DNA from: Caballeronia pedi
GTDB lineage: Bacteria; Pseudomonadota; Gammaproteobacteria; Burkholderiales; Burkholderiaceae
NCBI RefSeq assembly: GCF_001544915.2
Contig: NZ_FCOE02000010.1
Coordinates: 186,001-250,000, forward strand
Length of the DNA stretch: 64,000 nt
Direction of reading: 5' to 3'
In this document: one piece after another, positions 1-11,461 of the stretch
How the letters are laid out: every line of letters starts with the position of its first letter
Numbering within the stretch: position 1 is the first letter of the stretch
Program-made: the position numbers and the translations under genes
Notes under the pieces: model-generated
Seen by the model: only the letters and a program-made list of their open reading frames with translations
Databases searched by the model: none
Told to the model about the DNA's origin: nothing

Positions 1-1533
1 CGTGCGACGATCGTCGCCGAATTGCTTCGCGTCCGCTTCGATTTCCTTGATGAGCAGGCGCTTCATCGCGGCATCGCTGTTGAGCAGTTCTTCGAGCTTC
101 GTTTTCTCGTCGCGCAAGTCGGACAGCTCCTGTTCGATCTTGATCGCTTCCAGCCGCGCGAGCTGGCGCAGACGGATTTCGAGAATGTCTTCCGCCTGCC
201 GGTCCGACAGATTGAAGCGCGCCATCAACGCCTGCTTCGGCTCCTCGGACTCGCGGATGATGCGAATGACTTCATCGATATTCAGGAAGACGATCATCCG
301 CCCTTCGAGAATATGGATGCGGTCGTCGACCTTGCCGAGACGATGCTGCGTGCGCCGCGTCACCGTCACGAAACGGAAACCGACCCACTCGTGCAGAATC
401 TCGACGATGCCCTTCTGACGCGGCCGGCCATCCGCGCCGATCATCACGAGGTTGATGGTCGCGTTCGATTCGAGGCTCGTATGCGCGAGCAGCGAGTTGA
501 CGAACTCCGTCTGATCGATACGGCTCGACTTCGGCTCGAACACGAGCCGCACGGGCGCGTCCTTGCCGGACTCGTCGCGCACGGCGTCGAGCAGCGCGAG
601 CAAGGTCTGCTTGGTCTGAACCTGCTCGGGCGTGAGCGTTTTCTTGCCGAGCTTGATCTTGGGGTTGGTGAGTTCCTCGATTTCCTCGAGCACCTTCTGG
701 CTCGACACGCCCGGCGGCAATTCCGTGATGACGATCTGCCACTGGCCGCGCGCCAGCTCTTCGATCTTCCAGCGCGCGCGCACTTTGAGGCTGCCGCGGC
801 CGGTCTCGTAGGCCGCCGAGATTTCCGCGGGCGACGAGATGATCTGTCCGCCGCCGGGGAAGTCCGGTCCGGGCACCTTTTCCATCAGACCGGCGTGGCC
901 GAGCTTCGGATCGCGGATCATCGCGACGGCGGCCAGCGCGACTTCGCGCAGATTGTGCGACGGGATTTCCGTCGCGAGACCCACCGCGATGCCCGATGCG
1001 CCGTTCAGCAACAGAAACGGCAAACGCGCCGGCAGCAGCTTCGGCTCTTCGAACGAACCGTCGTAATTCGGCATGAAATCGACCGTGCCCTGATCGATTT
1101 CATCGAGCAGCAGGCGCGCGATCGGCGTCAATCGCGCTTCGGTGTATCGCATGGCCGCGGCGCCGTCGCCGTCGCGCGAGCCGAAGTTGCCCTGACCGTC
1201 GATGAGCGGATAGCGCATCGAAAAGTCCTGCGCGAGACGCACGAGCGCGTCGTACGCGGATTGATCGCCGTGCGGGTGATACTTGCCGAGCACGTCGCCG
1301 ACCACGCGCGCCGACTTCACCGGCTTCGCGCCCGACGCGAGGCCCATCTCGCTCATCGCGAAGAGAATGCGGCGCTGCACGGGCTTTTGTCCGTCGCAGA
1401 CATCGGGCAGCGCGCGGCCCTTCACCACGCTCACCGCGTAGTCGAGATAAGCGCGTTCGGCGTAATCGCCGAGCGTCAGTTGTTCGCCGTCCGGTGCGGT
1501 CTGTTCGGCGAAGAGATCGTCTGTGATTCCCAT
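1..1533 (-). CDS. parC: Topoisomerase IV subunit A (ParC), C-terminus outside window
   Basis: ParC is the DNA-cleaving and religating subunit of topoisomerase IV, which decatenates daughter chromosomes together with ParE. The first 511 residues are present; the C-terminal DNA-wrapping part lies beyond base 1. Seen directly: YHPHGD at residues 85-90, the GDQSAYD quinolone-pocket region, GQGNFGS near 113-119 and RYTEARL with the expected catalytic Tyr130. The ATG at 1533 follows the parE stop by 38 bases on the same strand, so the two subunits are probably co-transcribed. The neighbouring ParE-type (not GyrB-type) partner supports ParC over GyrA. Confidence 0.95.
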   Translation of the reverse strand, partial: MGITDDLFAEQTAPDGEQLTLGDYAERAYLDYAVSVVKGRALPDVCDGQKPVQRRILFAMSEMGLASGAKPVKSARVVGDVLGKYHPHGDQSAYDALVRLAQDFSMRYPLIDGQGNFGSRDGDGAAAMRYTEARLTPIARLLLDEIDQGTVDFMPNYDGSFEEPKLLPARLPFLLLNGASGIAVGLATEIPSHNLREVALAAVAMIRDPKLGHAGLMEKVPGPDFPGGGQIISSPAEISAAYETGRGSLKVRARWKIEELARGQWQIVITELPPGVSSQKVLEEIEELTNPKIKLGKKTLTPEQVQTKQTLLALLDAVRDESGKDAPVRLVFEPKSSRIDQTEFVNSLLAHTSLESNATINLVMIGADGRPRQKGIVEILHEWVGFRFVTVTRRTQHRLGKVDDRIHILEGRMIVFLNIDEVIRIIRESEEPKQALMARFNLSDRQAEDILEIRLRQLARLEAIKIEQELSDLRDEKTKLEELLNSDAAMKRLLIKEIEADAKQFGDDRRT

Positions 1534-1571
1534 CGAATTTCGATATCCGTTATGCGTTGCTCAAGTCGAAC

Positions 1572-3611
1572 TCAGATGTCCGCTTCGACTTCGTTGCCCT
1601 TCTCTTCCAGCCAGCTGCGGCGCGACGCCGCTTCGCCCTTGCCCATCAGCATGGTCATGCGCGAGACGGTGAGATCGAAGCCGAGATCGCCGAGGCCGAC
1701 AGGCAACAGGCGCCGTGTATCGGGGTTCATCGTCGTGTCCCAGAGCTGTTCCGCGCTCATTTCGCCGAGGCCCTTGAAGCGGCTGATGGTCCATGCCGTT
1801 TCGCGCACACCGTCCTTGCGCAGCTTGTCGAGGATCGCCTCGAGCTCGCCTTCGTCGAGCGCGTAGAGTTTCTGCGCGGGCTTCTTGCCGCGCGCGGGGG
1901 CATCGACGCGAAAGAGCGGCGGCCGCGCGACGCACACGTGGCTACGTTCGATCAGTTGCGGGAAGTGCTTGAAGAAAAGCGTGAGCAGCAGCACCTGAAT
2001 GTGCGCGCCGTCGACGTCCGCGTCCGACAGAATGCAGATCTTGCCGTAGCGCAGGTTCGTGAGGTCGATCTGATCGTCCGGACCATGCGGGTCGACGCCG
2101 ATCGCCACCGCGATGTCATGCACTTCGTTGTTCGCGAAGAGCCGGTCGCGTTCCGTTTCCCACGTGTTCAGCACCTTGCCGCGCAACGGCAGGATCGCCT
2201 GAAACTCCTTGTCGCGGCCCATCTTCGCGGAGCCGCCCGCTGAATCGCCCTCGACGAGAAAGAGCTCGTTGCGCGCGATGTCCGTCGATTCGCAATCGGT
2301 CAGCTTGCCCGGCAACACGGCGACGCCCGAACTCTTCTTCTTCTCGATCTTCTGACCAGCGCGCGTGCGTGCCTGCGCCTGACGGATCACGAGTTCCGCG
2401 AGCTTCTTGCCGTACTCGACGTGCTGATTCAGCCACAACTCCAGCGCCGGCCGCGAGAACGACGACACGAGCTTCACCGCATCGCGGCTATTGAGACGTT
2501 CCTTGATCTGGCCTTGGAACTGCGGATCGAGCACTTTCGCCGACAGCACGAACGACACGCGCGCGAACACGTCTTCCGCGAGCAGCTTCACGCCCTTCGG
2601 CTGCAGGTTATGAATCTCGACGAAGTTCTTCACCGCCTGAAAAAGACCATCGCGCAGGCCGGATTCGTGCGTGCCGCCGGCGGGTGTCGGAATCAGGTTC
2701 ACGTACGATTCCCGCAAGAGCGGCCCTTCCTCGCTCCACGCGACGACCCACGACGCGCCCTCGCCTTCCGCGAAGGTTTCCTCAGTGTTGCGCGAGCTTT
2801 CGGCGTAGCGCTCGCCTTCGAACAGGGGAATCAGCAGTTCGCTGCCGCCCATGCCTTCGAGCAGATAGCCGCGCAGGCCGTCTTCGTACTTCCAGGTCTG
2901 ACGCTCGCCCGTCTTCTCGATGACGAGCGCGACTTCGACGCCCGGCAGCAGCACGGCCTTCGAGCGCAACAGGCGCTGCAATTCGCCGAGCGGCAGATTC
3001 GCGGAATCGAAGTACTTCGGATTCGGCCATGCGCGCACGCGCGTGCCGCTTTTCTTCGCGCCGCGTTCAGCCGTGCGCGTCGTGAGCTGCTCGATGACAT
3101 CGCCATTGGAAAACGCGAGTTGCGCGACCTTGTTGTCGCGCCAGACGGTCACTTCGAGACGCGTCGCGAGCGCGTTCGTCACCGAGACGCCGACGCCGTG
3201 CAGACCGCCCGAGAACGTATAGGCGCCGCCCGCGGCCTTGTCGAACTTGCCGCCCGCGTGCAGCCGCGTGAACACGATCTCGACGACCGGCACGCCTTCT
3301 TCCGGATGCATGCCGAACGGAATGCCGCGCCCGTCGTCATCGACGGAAACGGAGTTGTCGTTGTGCAGCGTGACGATGATCTGCTTGCCGTAGCCGCCGA
3401 GCGCTTCGTCGGAGGCGTTGTCGATCACTTCCTGAATGATGTGCAGCGGATTCTCGGTCCGCGTGTACATGCCGGGCCGCTGCTTGACCGGCTCCAGGCC
3501 CTTGAGCACCTTGATCGATGCTTCGCTGTAGCCGGCTGCCTTGGCGTTCATGACGAGGCGCTTGCCTCGCTGCGTGCCTGTCGCCATTGCGCTGGATTTT
3601 TTCGTGGACAT
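1572..3611 (-). CDS. parE: Topoisomerase IV subunit B (ParE)
   Basis: The 679-residue ATPase subunit of topoisomerase IV. GHKL-fold ATP-binding motifs are visible in the first 150 residues (DNASDEALGG, DDGRGIPFG, GGLHGVGVS). The TOPRIM motifs follow: LVEGDSAGGSA, PLRGKVLN and DADVDGAHI, with the acidic metal-binding residues intact. It is slightly longer than the roughly 630 residues of E. coli ParE, as is usual in Burkholderiales. The ATG at 3611 is used because the N-terminal extension is continuous with the conserved core; no strong Shine-Dalgarno is seen. parC follows 38 bases downstream. Confidence 0.96.
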   Translation of the reverse strand: MSTKKSSAMATGTQRGKRLVMNAKAAGYSEASIKVLKGLEPVKQRPGMYTRTENPLHIIQEVIDNASDEALGGYGKQIIVTLHNDNSVSVDDDGRGIPFGMHPEEGVPVVEIVFTRLHAGGKFDKAAGGAYTFSGGLHGVGVSVTNALATRLEVTVWRDNKVAQLAFSNGDVIEQLTTRTAERGAKKSGTRVRAWPNPKYFDSANLPLGELQRLLRSKAVLLPGVEVALVIEKTGERQTWKYEDGLRGYLLEGMGGSELLIPLFEGERYAESSRNTEETFAEGEGASWVVAWSEEGPLLRESYVNLIPTPAGGTHESGLRDGLFQAVKNFVEIHNLQPKGVKLLAEDVFARVSFVLSAKVLDPQFQGQIKERLNSRDAVKLVSSFSRPALELWLNQHVEYGKKLAELVIRQAQARTRAGQKIEKKKSSGVAVLPGKLTDCESTDIARNELFLVEGDSAGGSAKMGRDKEFQAILPLRGKVLNTWETERDRLFANNEVHDIAVAIGVDPHGPDDQIDLTNLRYGKICILSDADVDGAHIQVLLLTLFFKHFPQLIERSHVCVARPPLFRVDAPARGKKPAQKLYALDEGELEAILDKLRKDGVRETAWTISRFKGLGEMSAEQLWDTTMNPDTRRLLPVGLGDLGFDLTVSRMTMLMGKGEAASRRSWLEEKGNEVEADI

Positions 3612-3810
3612 AGTTGAACGTTGATCCGGCTCTCGAGCGTACTCGCGGGAAATGCCACAACGTGACGCCCGATCTGCCGGCGAAATGCTTGATGAAAATG
3701 CCTGGCCGGATGCCCGATGATTCAGGCGGAAAACCGCCCGCCGCTCCGTGCCGCGCTAGGAGAATAGCGGTTTTCGCCCGCCGCGCCCACCTCGGACCGA
3801 TAAAACGCGC

Positions 3811-5742
<1,932 letters not shown>

Positions 5743-5875
5743 GGGAGAACCGGATGGATGGCGAACAGTCGGCGCCACGCAGAGCAGCCGATGGAAGCGG
5801 CCATTGTACCGGGCGGGGCGCTCGGCGCACGCGGCTTAGGCCGAACGGATGAGGCTTTGCAGCCCCAAGAACAGA

Positions 5876-5912
5876 AAGGCCGCCCGAATCCGATTCGCGG
5901 CGGCCTTCCCTT
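5876..5912 (-). terminator. Intrinsic terminator after the DUF4399 gene
   Basis: Arms AAGGCCGCC (5876-5884) and GGCGGCCTT (5899-5907) form a 9-bp hairpin. It is followed by a T-rich run on the minus strand (toward 5870) and by another on the plus strand (5906-5915), so it may be bidirectional. It lies 19 bases after the stop of the DUF4399 gene. Confidence 0.75.
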
Positions 5913-5930
5913 TTTCGCCTGAAAAGCGCG

Positions 5931-6338
5931 TTACTTCACGTGCACCTTGATCGTCGAGCTCATTTCCGGCCCGTACGAACGGTGCGCGCCGTCGCCGAAC
6001 TGCATCGTCAGCGTGTGATCACCGGGAGGCAGTTTCACTTCGGCTTCGGTCTGGCCCTTGCCGAAGTGCAGCGACGTGTCGTTCGCCGGAATCACCGTGC
6101 CCTTCGGTAGCGGCTTGCTATCGATCAGCAGATGGTGATGGCCGGTGCCGTCGGTCATCGTGCCGGCCGGCGCGATCGACATGCCGTCGACGCCGAATTT
6201 CACGTGGACGGGACTCGTCACGGTTGCGCCGTCCTTCGGTTCGACGAAATAGACGCGCGCCTGCGCATGCGCCGAGCCGGCGTATTGCGTGAGCAGGACC
6301 GCGCCCGTCAACATCGCACCCAAGAGCTTTTGCTTCAT
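5931..6338 (-). CDS. Periplasmic DUF4399-family protein
   Basis: A 135-residue secreted protein. The start at 6338 has a good GGAGAT ribosome-binding site 6 bases upstream and opens a standard signal peptide (MKQKLLGAMLTGAVLLTQ, cleavage after SAHA). The mature part contains VYFVEPKDGATVTSPVHVKF and a TGHHHLLID segment, which match DUF4399. This small beta-sandwich domain is seen in many proteobacteria and its function is not established; histidine-rich segments make metal binding possible (inference). It is monocistronic, with its own terminator. Confidence 0.8.
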   Translation of the reverse strand: MKQKLLGAMLTGAVLLTQYAGSAHAQARVYFVEPKDGATVTSPVHVKFGVDGMSIAPAGTMTDGTGHHHLLIDSKPLPKGTVIPANDTSLHFGKGQTEAEVKLPPGDHTLTMQFGDGAHRSYGPEMSSTIKVHVK

Positions 6339-6590
6339 CGTTTTATCTCCATGTTGTGAAACCGGTCGATGGCGTGAATGCGGCGCCGGACACCCGAAAA
6401 GCATACACCGGGCTTTCGGGCACGCGTATCCGGACCATCCTGCGGAAACGCGCAATGCGGCACGGCGTCGCGGCGAGCGGCCGGATCGCGGAACGATCGC
6501 GCCGATTCCGGTAAGATGCCGGGTCGCCGCGCGAAGTGCCGTCCTGTAGCGCACGCGGTCCATTTATCCCTTTCGAATCAAGAGTCTGTC

Positions 6591-6773
6591 GTGAGCGAAG
6601 TCATCGAATACAAAAGCTGGGTCTGCCTGATTTGCGGCTGGATCTACAACGAGGAAGAAGGCCTGCCGGACGAAGGCATCCCGGCCGGCACCCGTTTCGA
6701 CGACATTTCCGCCGACTGGCGCTGCCCGCTGTGCGACGTGGGCAAGGCCGATTTCGTCGTCGTCGAGTTCTGA
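6591..6773 (+). CDS. Rubredoxin
   Basis: A 60-residue iron-sulfur electron carrier. The two CxxC knuckles of a one-iron rubredoxin centre are present (CLICGW and CPLCDVGK), with the usual YNEEEG and ISADWRCP segments. It probably passes electrons to an alkane hydroxylase or another oxidase; no partner is encoded nearby. Translation starts at a GTG (6591) that opens the conserved VSEVIEYKSW sequence; an in-frame upstream ATG would add a long unrelated extension. Confidence 0.92.
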   Translation: MSEVIEYKSWVCLICGWIYNEEEGLPDEGIPAGTRFDDISADWRCPLCDVGKADFVVVEF

Positions 6774-6817
6774 TTCGTACTTCCGCGCGGACGTATCGAT
6801 TCGTTTTCGTTTCATCT

Positions 6818-7555
6818 TCAGCGCGCCACCGCGATCAGCTCGCGGCTCGCTTCGTCCACCGGCGCGCGATGCCAGTCTCCGTACCAGTCGATGTGCACGA
6901 AACCCGCCTGCGTCAGCAGGCGCGCGAGCTCGTCGCGCGTGCGAAAACGCAATTCGCTCGGCGCGCTGAGCGTTTCCTCGGGCGTCGACAGGAAGCGATA
7001 GTGCGTCGTGAACGCCACGCGGCCGGTCGCGAGCGGATCGGGCGTGGCGTGCCGTTCCTGCCACACGTCCACCGCTCGTCCGTCCGGCGCTTCGATGCGT
7101 CGCGACGAACGCGCCGGCGTCCAGTTTTCCCACGCGCGTGCCGCCGGATTGCGGCTGTCGAACGCGAGCGCGCTGCCCGGCCGTATCGCGCGGCGCGCGG
7201 CCGCGAACGTCGCCAGAAGCGCTGCATCGTCGAGAAACACTTGCGCGACGTGTCCCGTCATCACCAGCAGATCCGCCGCGCCGACGAACGGCAGCGCGGT
7301 TGCATCGCCTTCGATCCACGTCACCTCGTCGCCTTCCGGACGCGCCCGCGCGACACGCAACATCTGCGGCGACGGATCGATGCCCGTCACGCGATGCCCG
7401 CGCTTCGCCAGCTCGCAGGCGAGCAGACCCGTGCCGCAGCCGAGATCGACGACATGCCGCGCCGATGCCGCCAGCGCGATATAGAACGCGGTGTCGTCGG
7501 CGAACGGATTGAGGGCGTCATACAGCGCGACGAGACGCGGATCGGTGTAGATCAT
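6818..7555 (-). CDS. Class I SAM-dependent methyltransferase
   Basis: A 245-residue cytosolic methyltransferase. Motif I (VVDLGCGTGLLACEL, about residues 36-50) binds S-adenosylmethionine, followed by GIDPSPQML and EGDATALPF. The second half (FTTHYRF and a TQAGF tail) resembles the small-molecule methyltransferase type; the substrate cannot be read from sequence. Its ATG overlaps the stop of the upstream DUF4239 gene by one base (TGATG), so the two are translationally coupled. Confidence 0.85.
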   Translation of the reverse strand: MIYTDPRLVALYDALNPFADDTAFYIALAASARHVVDLGCGTGLLACELAKRGHRVTGIDPSPQMLRVARARPEGDEVTWIEGDATALPFVGAADLLVMTGHVAQVFLDDAALLATFAAARRAIRPGSALAFDSRNPAARAWENWTPARSSRRIEAPDGRAVDVWQERHATPDPLATGRVAFTTHYRFLSTPEETLSAPSELRFRTRDELARLLTQAGFVHIDWYGDWHRAPVDEASRELIAVAR

Positions 7556-8352
7556 CAGCGGCCCTGATACGCGAGCGCATCGCGCAGCGGCTGGCTGCCG
7601 ACCATGATCGGACCGCTGAACGGCGTATCGAGATCGAGGATCACGAGCACCGCCGACGCGATCGACAGCGCGCCGAGCATGATCGTCACGAGCGAAAGCG
7701 CATTGCGCGGCGCGATCAGCCCGAAGCAGAGAAAGATGATGAGCAGCCAGCCGACGAGAATGCGGTCGAACGGATAGGAGATCGATCCGTGCGCCTCTTC
7801 GACGAGTTTCCAGCGCAGCGCGATCAGTTGCTCGAAGCGCGCGGCGGCATCGGCGGCGAGCTGGCGATGATAGTCATCGTGGGGATGAAGCATGCGCACT
7901 TCGTGCTGGGCGCGGCTCAATATCGCGCCGAGCGTGTTGCTCGCGAGGCTGTCGGGATTTTCGGGCGGCGTGACGTTCGGGTACACGCCGGTCGGGCGCG
8001 GCTCGTCAGGCCACGTACTCGCGATCGCCGCCGCCGTGTAGGAGCGCAGGAGGGCGCGCGCCTGATCGAGATCGGCGCCGTAGTCGCGCATCGCGCGATC
8101 GAGCTCGATGATCGAGGTCGCGTAGCTGCGCATGTCGCTGTTGGTGGTGTCGAAAACCGTTTTCGCCGATGCGGTCAAGAGGCCGAGCACGAGCGCCGCG
8201 AACGTGACCAGCATGCCGACGAGCAATTGAACCAGTTGCACCGTTTCCTGCGCCTTGTGCTCCTCGGGCAAGAGCGGCCGCACGATCGCGCCGACGCCCG
8301 TGCTGGCGAGAAGAAGGACGAAGACGAGCACCGCGGACTGGATTTCGGTCAT
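7555..8352 (-). CDS. DUF4239-like inner-membrane protein
   Basis: A 265-residue membrane protein with two predicted helices near the N-terminus (residues 5-22 and 45-65) and two near the C-terminus (about 200-240), flanking a soluble region of about 130 residues rich in short helices. This layout and the FDTTNSDMRSYATSIIELD segment match the bestrophin-like DUF4239 group, whose function is unknown. It is the first gene of a two-gene unit with the methyltransferase downstream. Confidence 0.7.
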   Translation of the reverse strand: MTEIQSAVLVFVLLLASTGVGAIVRPLLPEEHKAQETVQLVQLLVGMLVTFAALVLGLLTASAKTVFDTTNSDMRSYATSIIELDRAMRDYGADLDQARALLRSYTAAAIASTWPDEPRPTGVYPNVTPPENPDSLASNTLGAILSRAQHEVRMLHPHDDYHRQLAADAAARFEQLIALRWKLVEEAHGSISYPFDRILVGWLLIIFLCFGLIAPRNALSLVTIMLGALSIASAVLVILDLDTPFSGPIMVGSQPLRDALAYQGR

Positions 8353-8507
8353 GAACGCATGAGCCGTTTGGGCGAAGCTGGAGTGGTCGCATTATCGGCG
8401 GGAAACAGCTTACGGTTCAATGCGTAAGGGTGTTCGGGCGAGCGGCGCGGAAGAAAGAACAGCGAAGAAAGAAAGAAAGCCGCCGCGACAAACGGCAAGC
8501 GGGATGT

Positions 8508-8582
8508 TGGTCCCCCCGGCAGGAATCGAACCTGCATCTAGCGCTTAGGAGGCACTCGTTCTATCCATTGAACTACGGGGAG
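8508..8582 (-). tRNA. tRNA-Arg (anticodon CCT)
   Basis: Read on the minus strand, the 75 bases fold as a complete tRNA. The acceptor stem is CTCCCCG/CGGGGGG with one G-U pair, the D stem is GTTC/GAAC, the anticodon stem is AGTGC/GCGCT with loop CTCCTAA (anticodon CCT, reading AGG), the T arm is GCAGG/CCTGC, and the CCA end is encoded. It is the integration target of the adjacent prophage, and its first 14 bases are repeated at 62602-62615. Confidence 0.95.
8569..8582. repeat. attL core (14-bp direct repeat, left copy)
   Basis: TGAACTACGGGGAG, identical to 62602-62615. It equals the first 14 bases (5' end) of the tRNA-Arg gene read on the opposite strand. Beyond the core, the right copy keeps only weak similarity to the tRNA. 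Confidence 0.75.
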
Positions 8583-8717
8583 ATAGACTCTTTTACGGGG
8601 AAGACTCAGACCTAGGTAATCTCGGTCAGAGCCTTATCCCGCTTGCGTTTCCGGTCGATACCGCCTCATCCTAAGTGAAGCACCGTGACACGCAATGAAA
8701 CTCAATTTACCGCCGTC

Positions 8718-8780
8718 TTTGCTACAATTTTGCTACAAGATCGGCTTTTTGACCTGTTGGCTGATCTGGCACTGCTACAA
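8718..8780. promoter_or_regulatory. Likely integrase arm-type binding repeats, left end
   Basis: GCTACAA occurs at 8721, 8732 and 8774; the first two are 11 bases apart and both are preceded by TTT. A similar pair (GCTAC at 62533 and 62544, again 11 apart) lies near the right core. Placement between core and integrase, and matched spacing at both ends, fit arm-type sites of a tyrosine integrase. This is inference from repeats only. Confidence 0.45.
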
Positions 8781-8795
8781 ACTAGAGGACAACAA

Positions 8796-9893
8796 GTGGC
8801 ATCGATCCTGCAAATCGGCGGCCGCTGGCGCGCTCAAGTTCGCCGCCGGGGCCAGAGTATAACAAAGACCTTCAAGACAAAAGGCGCCGCGCAGTCCTGG
8901 GCGCGCGATCAAGAGACAGCGATAGATAAAGGGCACAATGCGGTCGACGCCCACAGCATCACCGTTGGCGAACTGCTCATCAAGTATCGTGAGGCCCGCT
9001 CCGAGTCTGGCCGCCCTATCGGCCCAAAGTCGAACGAGCACTACATCCTCCAGCGCCTCTCGGACGCGTTTGGCGAAGATCTGGCCGCGCAGCTCAATAC
9101 TCAGCGCATCGTCAAATTCGCCCAGGCGAGAAAAGCGGCCGGCGCCGGCGAATACACCATCGACATGGACCTATCGAAGCTCGGTACGGTGATGCGGCAC
9201 ACAGCCTCGTTGATGGACATCGTACTGCCGGACGCAGTTGGCACCGCTCGCCCGGCGCTGCATCATCTTCACTTGATAGGGCCAGGCAAGAAACGCGAGC
9301 GCCGCCCGACGAAAACCGAGATCGAAAGGATATTTGCATGGTTCGCCGAACATCCTGAGCGCGAGCAAGCGATGCCCGACCTGTTGCGCGTTGCTATGCA
9401 ATGCGCGTTTCGCCGAGGCGAACTCTTCTCGCTACGTTGGGACGACATCGATGAAGAAAAGCACCTTGCTCTTGTCCGGGACCGCAAACATCCGCGCCAA
9501 AAAATTGGTAACAACGAATGGGTTCCTTTGATTGGCGACTCCTTTGAGATCATCATGCGGCAAGCTCGCTATCCAGTCCCAGAGGATTACGCGAGGAAAC
9601 GTGCAGCAGACCCTCGCCACCCGCCGCATAAGAACGAGTTCATCTTTCGGTTCCATAAAGGCACCGCAAGTAAATACTTCAAGCAAGCCTGCGACGCAAA
9701 GTCGATCGTAGATCTTCGCCTGCATGATCTGAGACATGAGGCAACTAGCGCTTTATTTGAAGCGGGGTGGGAGATTCCCGAGGTGGCAACGGTTACAGGT
9801 CACAAGGACTGGCGCAACCTGAAACGCTATACGAATCTCAGCCCTGCGAAGGTAGCGCGCAAAGGACGTCTTGAGATTGTGAAATCCGCCTAG
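8796..9893 (+). CDS. int: Phage tyrosine integrase
   Basis: A site-specific recombinase of 365 residues that integrates and excises the prophage. The catalytic set is complete: Arg206 in AFRRGELFSLRW, His310 and Arg313 in RLHDLRHEATS, His336 in TGHKDW and Tyr345 in RYTNLSP. The N-terminal part (VASILQIGGRWRAQVRRRG) is an arm-binding-type domain. The GTG at 8796 is chosen because AGAGGA lies 6 bases upstream; an earlier in-frame ATG at 8685 would run through the repeated arm-type sites. It lies about 200 bases inside attL. Confidence 0.92.
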   Translation: MASILQIGGRWRAQVRRRGQSITKTFKTKGAAQSWARDQETAIDKGHNAVDAHSITVGELLIKYREARSESGRPIGPKSNEHYILQRLSDAFGEDLAAQLNTQRIVKFAQARKAAGAGEYTIDMDLSKLGTVMRHTASLMDIVLPDAVGTARPALHHLHLIGPGKKRERRPTKTEIERIFAWFAEHPEREQAMPDLLRVAMQCAFRRGELFSLRWDDIDEEKHLALVRDRKHPRQKIGNNEWVPLIGDSFEIIMRQARYPVPEDYARKRAADPRHPPHKNEFIFRFHKGTASKYFKQACDAKSIVDLRLHDLRHEATSALFEAGWEIPEVATVTGHKDWRNLKRYTNLSPAKVARKGRLEIVKSA

Positions 9894-9960
9894 AGCTGGC
9901 ATGCACACGTGCGCAGTCGATAGTCTCTGTCTTGCAAACTCCTTCTTCCTTAGGAAGACC

Positions 9961-10446
9961 CTATTGAACCTTCGATCGAGCAAACGGTAGCGCGCAATAG
10001 GCACGCGTTGAGATCGGTATAAGCAGATCAGGAGGTTCCCCCAGTCCATATCGGAAATCGTGGCGAGCGATCCCGGGCGGCACAGTAATTACAGAACGTT
10101 CGATCGGTGCGTCCCACACCAGAACGATTTCCGCCTGCTCGCTTTCCCCGAATCGCAGTACTTCGTCCCATCGATTACCCGTATCGACGTCGACGAAACA
10201 AGCGACGCCCAACAAGGCGTAACCTCTGTCGATCAATCCAGCGCTACTCTTGCTCAGGTCCGCGCTCCGACGGATTGAAATACTCTCGGACTGTCCTCTC
10301 CCCACGCCGCTGAATCGCTGAAAATGATCAGAATAAGGATTAGCGCAACCCATGCATATTAACGTCGCGCCGATCGAAACGAGCACTGAAGACGAACGCA
10401 AACTCAGCCACTTGAAAAGGCTGTCGAATTTCCGAAATTCCATCAT
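9961..10446 (-). CDS. Hypothetical lipoprotein
   Basis: A protein of 161 residues. The N-terminus is a lipoprotein signal: MMEFRKFDSLFKWLSLR, then a hydrophobic stretch ending in the lipobox ICMGC, so it is probably anchored to a membrane facing the periplasm. No domain is recognised in the mature part. Two adjacent ATG codons (10446 and 10443) follow a GAAAGGG motif. The gene starts 8 bases after the stop of the LuxR-type regulator and is likely co-transcribed with it. GC content is visibly lower than in the flanking chromosome, as for the rest of this cargo block. Confidence 0.6.
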   Translation of the reverse strand: MMEFRKFDSLFKWLSLRSSSVLVSIGATLICMGCANPYSDHFQRFSGVGRGQSESISIRRSADLSKSSAGLIDRGYALLGVACFVDVDTGNRWDEVLRFGESEQAEIVLVWDAPIERSVITVPPGIARHDFRYGLGEPPDLLIPISTRAYCALPFARSKVQ

Positions 10447-10454
10447 AAGCCCTT

Positions 10455-11123
10455 TCAATTGCGAGACGGCGAGCACGTGGTCTCAATCAGCGCAAAGTCT
10501 TGTTCCGAAAAAATCCGATAGAGTTCGGCATCGGACTTCACTTGCAACTTGCGCATCGCATTGCTTTTGTGTGAGCTGATTGTCTGTTTCGAGCGACAGA
10601 GCGCCAATGAAATCTGCTTTACGGAGAGCCCCGCCACCACGGATTTCATAACCTTTATTTCACACCGAGAGAGCGGCTTCACGTCACGCATAGAATGCGT
10701 CCCTGCCGATGCTGCGTCGACGAGCGACGGAGAAAGGTAGTTCGCCTTGTAGTACGCCGCCACGATCGCCGCCGGGAGACATTCGAGGATGTCGTCGTGA
10801 TCGAGAACCGCGTGCACTCCTAATTGACAAAGCGTGGCGATATAAGCAGCGTTGTGAATGTCAGTATAAAGCACCACCCCGATATCAGGATACTGAGATA
10901 GTATAAGCTTAATCAAAGGATTTATCGGATCGCCTGGCTTCCCACTAAGCGCCTCTCGATCGGTGACAACGACATGACATTCTTCCGTCGCTTCCAACCC
11001 AGAAAAGTCCTCGCCGCTTCTGATCGTTGCGACAAGGCTCACTTCAGAGCAGTGCCCTATTATTGACTTTATAGCCAGCGCTATCAGTGGGCGGCTCTCC
11101 GCTAAAATTACGTTTATCGACAT
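10455..11123 (-). CDS. NarL/RcsB-type transcriptional regulator with atypical receiver
   Basis: A 222-residue protein with an N-terminal receiver-like domain and a C-terminal LuxR helix-turn-helix (about residues 146-200, SRCEIKVMKSVVAGLSVKQI onward). The phosphoacceptor position appears to be Asp55 (VVVTDREAL). The acidic pocket has only Glu9, and the usual Lys near residue 108 is replaced in AVLDHDD, so phosphorylation-dependent control is doubtful. It is therefore more like an RcsA/RcsB- or GadE-type auxiliary regulator than a two-component partner (inference). It is followed closely by the lipoprotein gene and no sensor kinase is nearby. Confidence 0.75.
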   Translation of the reverse strand: MSINVILAESRPLIALAIKSIIGHCSEVSLVATIRSGEDFSGLEATEECHVVVTDREALSGKPGDPINPLIKLILSQYPDIGVVLYTDIHNAAYIATLCQLGVHAVLDHDDILECLPAAIVAAYYKANYLSPSLVDAASAGTHSMRDVKPLSRCEIKVMKSVVAGLSVKQISLALCRSKQTISSHKSNAMRKLQVKSDAELYRIFSEQDFALIETTCSPSRN

Positions 11124-11461
11124 ATCTACGCCCTATCCTTGACCAACCGAATTGCAGATGCAAAGTCAGCAAAGTCTGCAGACCATGCAAAGCGAGCAAG
11201 CTTAGGGCAAAAATGACTCGCGTTCTATCTGACGCGTACGAATTAGCTGGGGTCGGTCGAACAGAACTGATAACCGCGCGAGCATGTCTGACCGTGTCAG
11301 GTTGACGTGACCTCTCGCACGCTACACAATGACCTACCCACTATCTTTCAAGGCCGAAGCATTCGATTTTGCTCATCGCGAGCGCACGCATGCTGTTCGA
11401 TCACCACGGCTGCGGAAGTCCGCTGTTGACCGCCATATCTTCTTTCAAAGTCAAATAGACA
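11124..11461. other. Divergent intergenic region
   Basis: This AT-richer stretch lies between the leftward regulator gene and the rightward PapD-like gene and should hold both promoters. I see no convincing open reading frame or strong hairpin in it. Confidence 0.5.

Noticed and set aside
22-1866. Long rightward open frame opposite parC and parE (also 2421-3617 and 3880-5922)
   Set aside because: They lie antisense to clearly conserved genes, are rich in Arg/His/Leu as expected for antisense frames in high-GC DNA, and have no recognisable domain.
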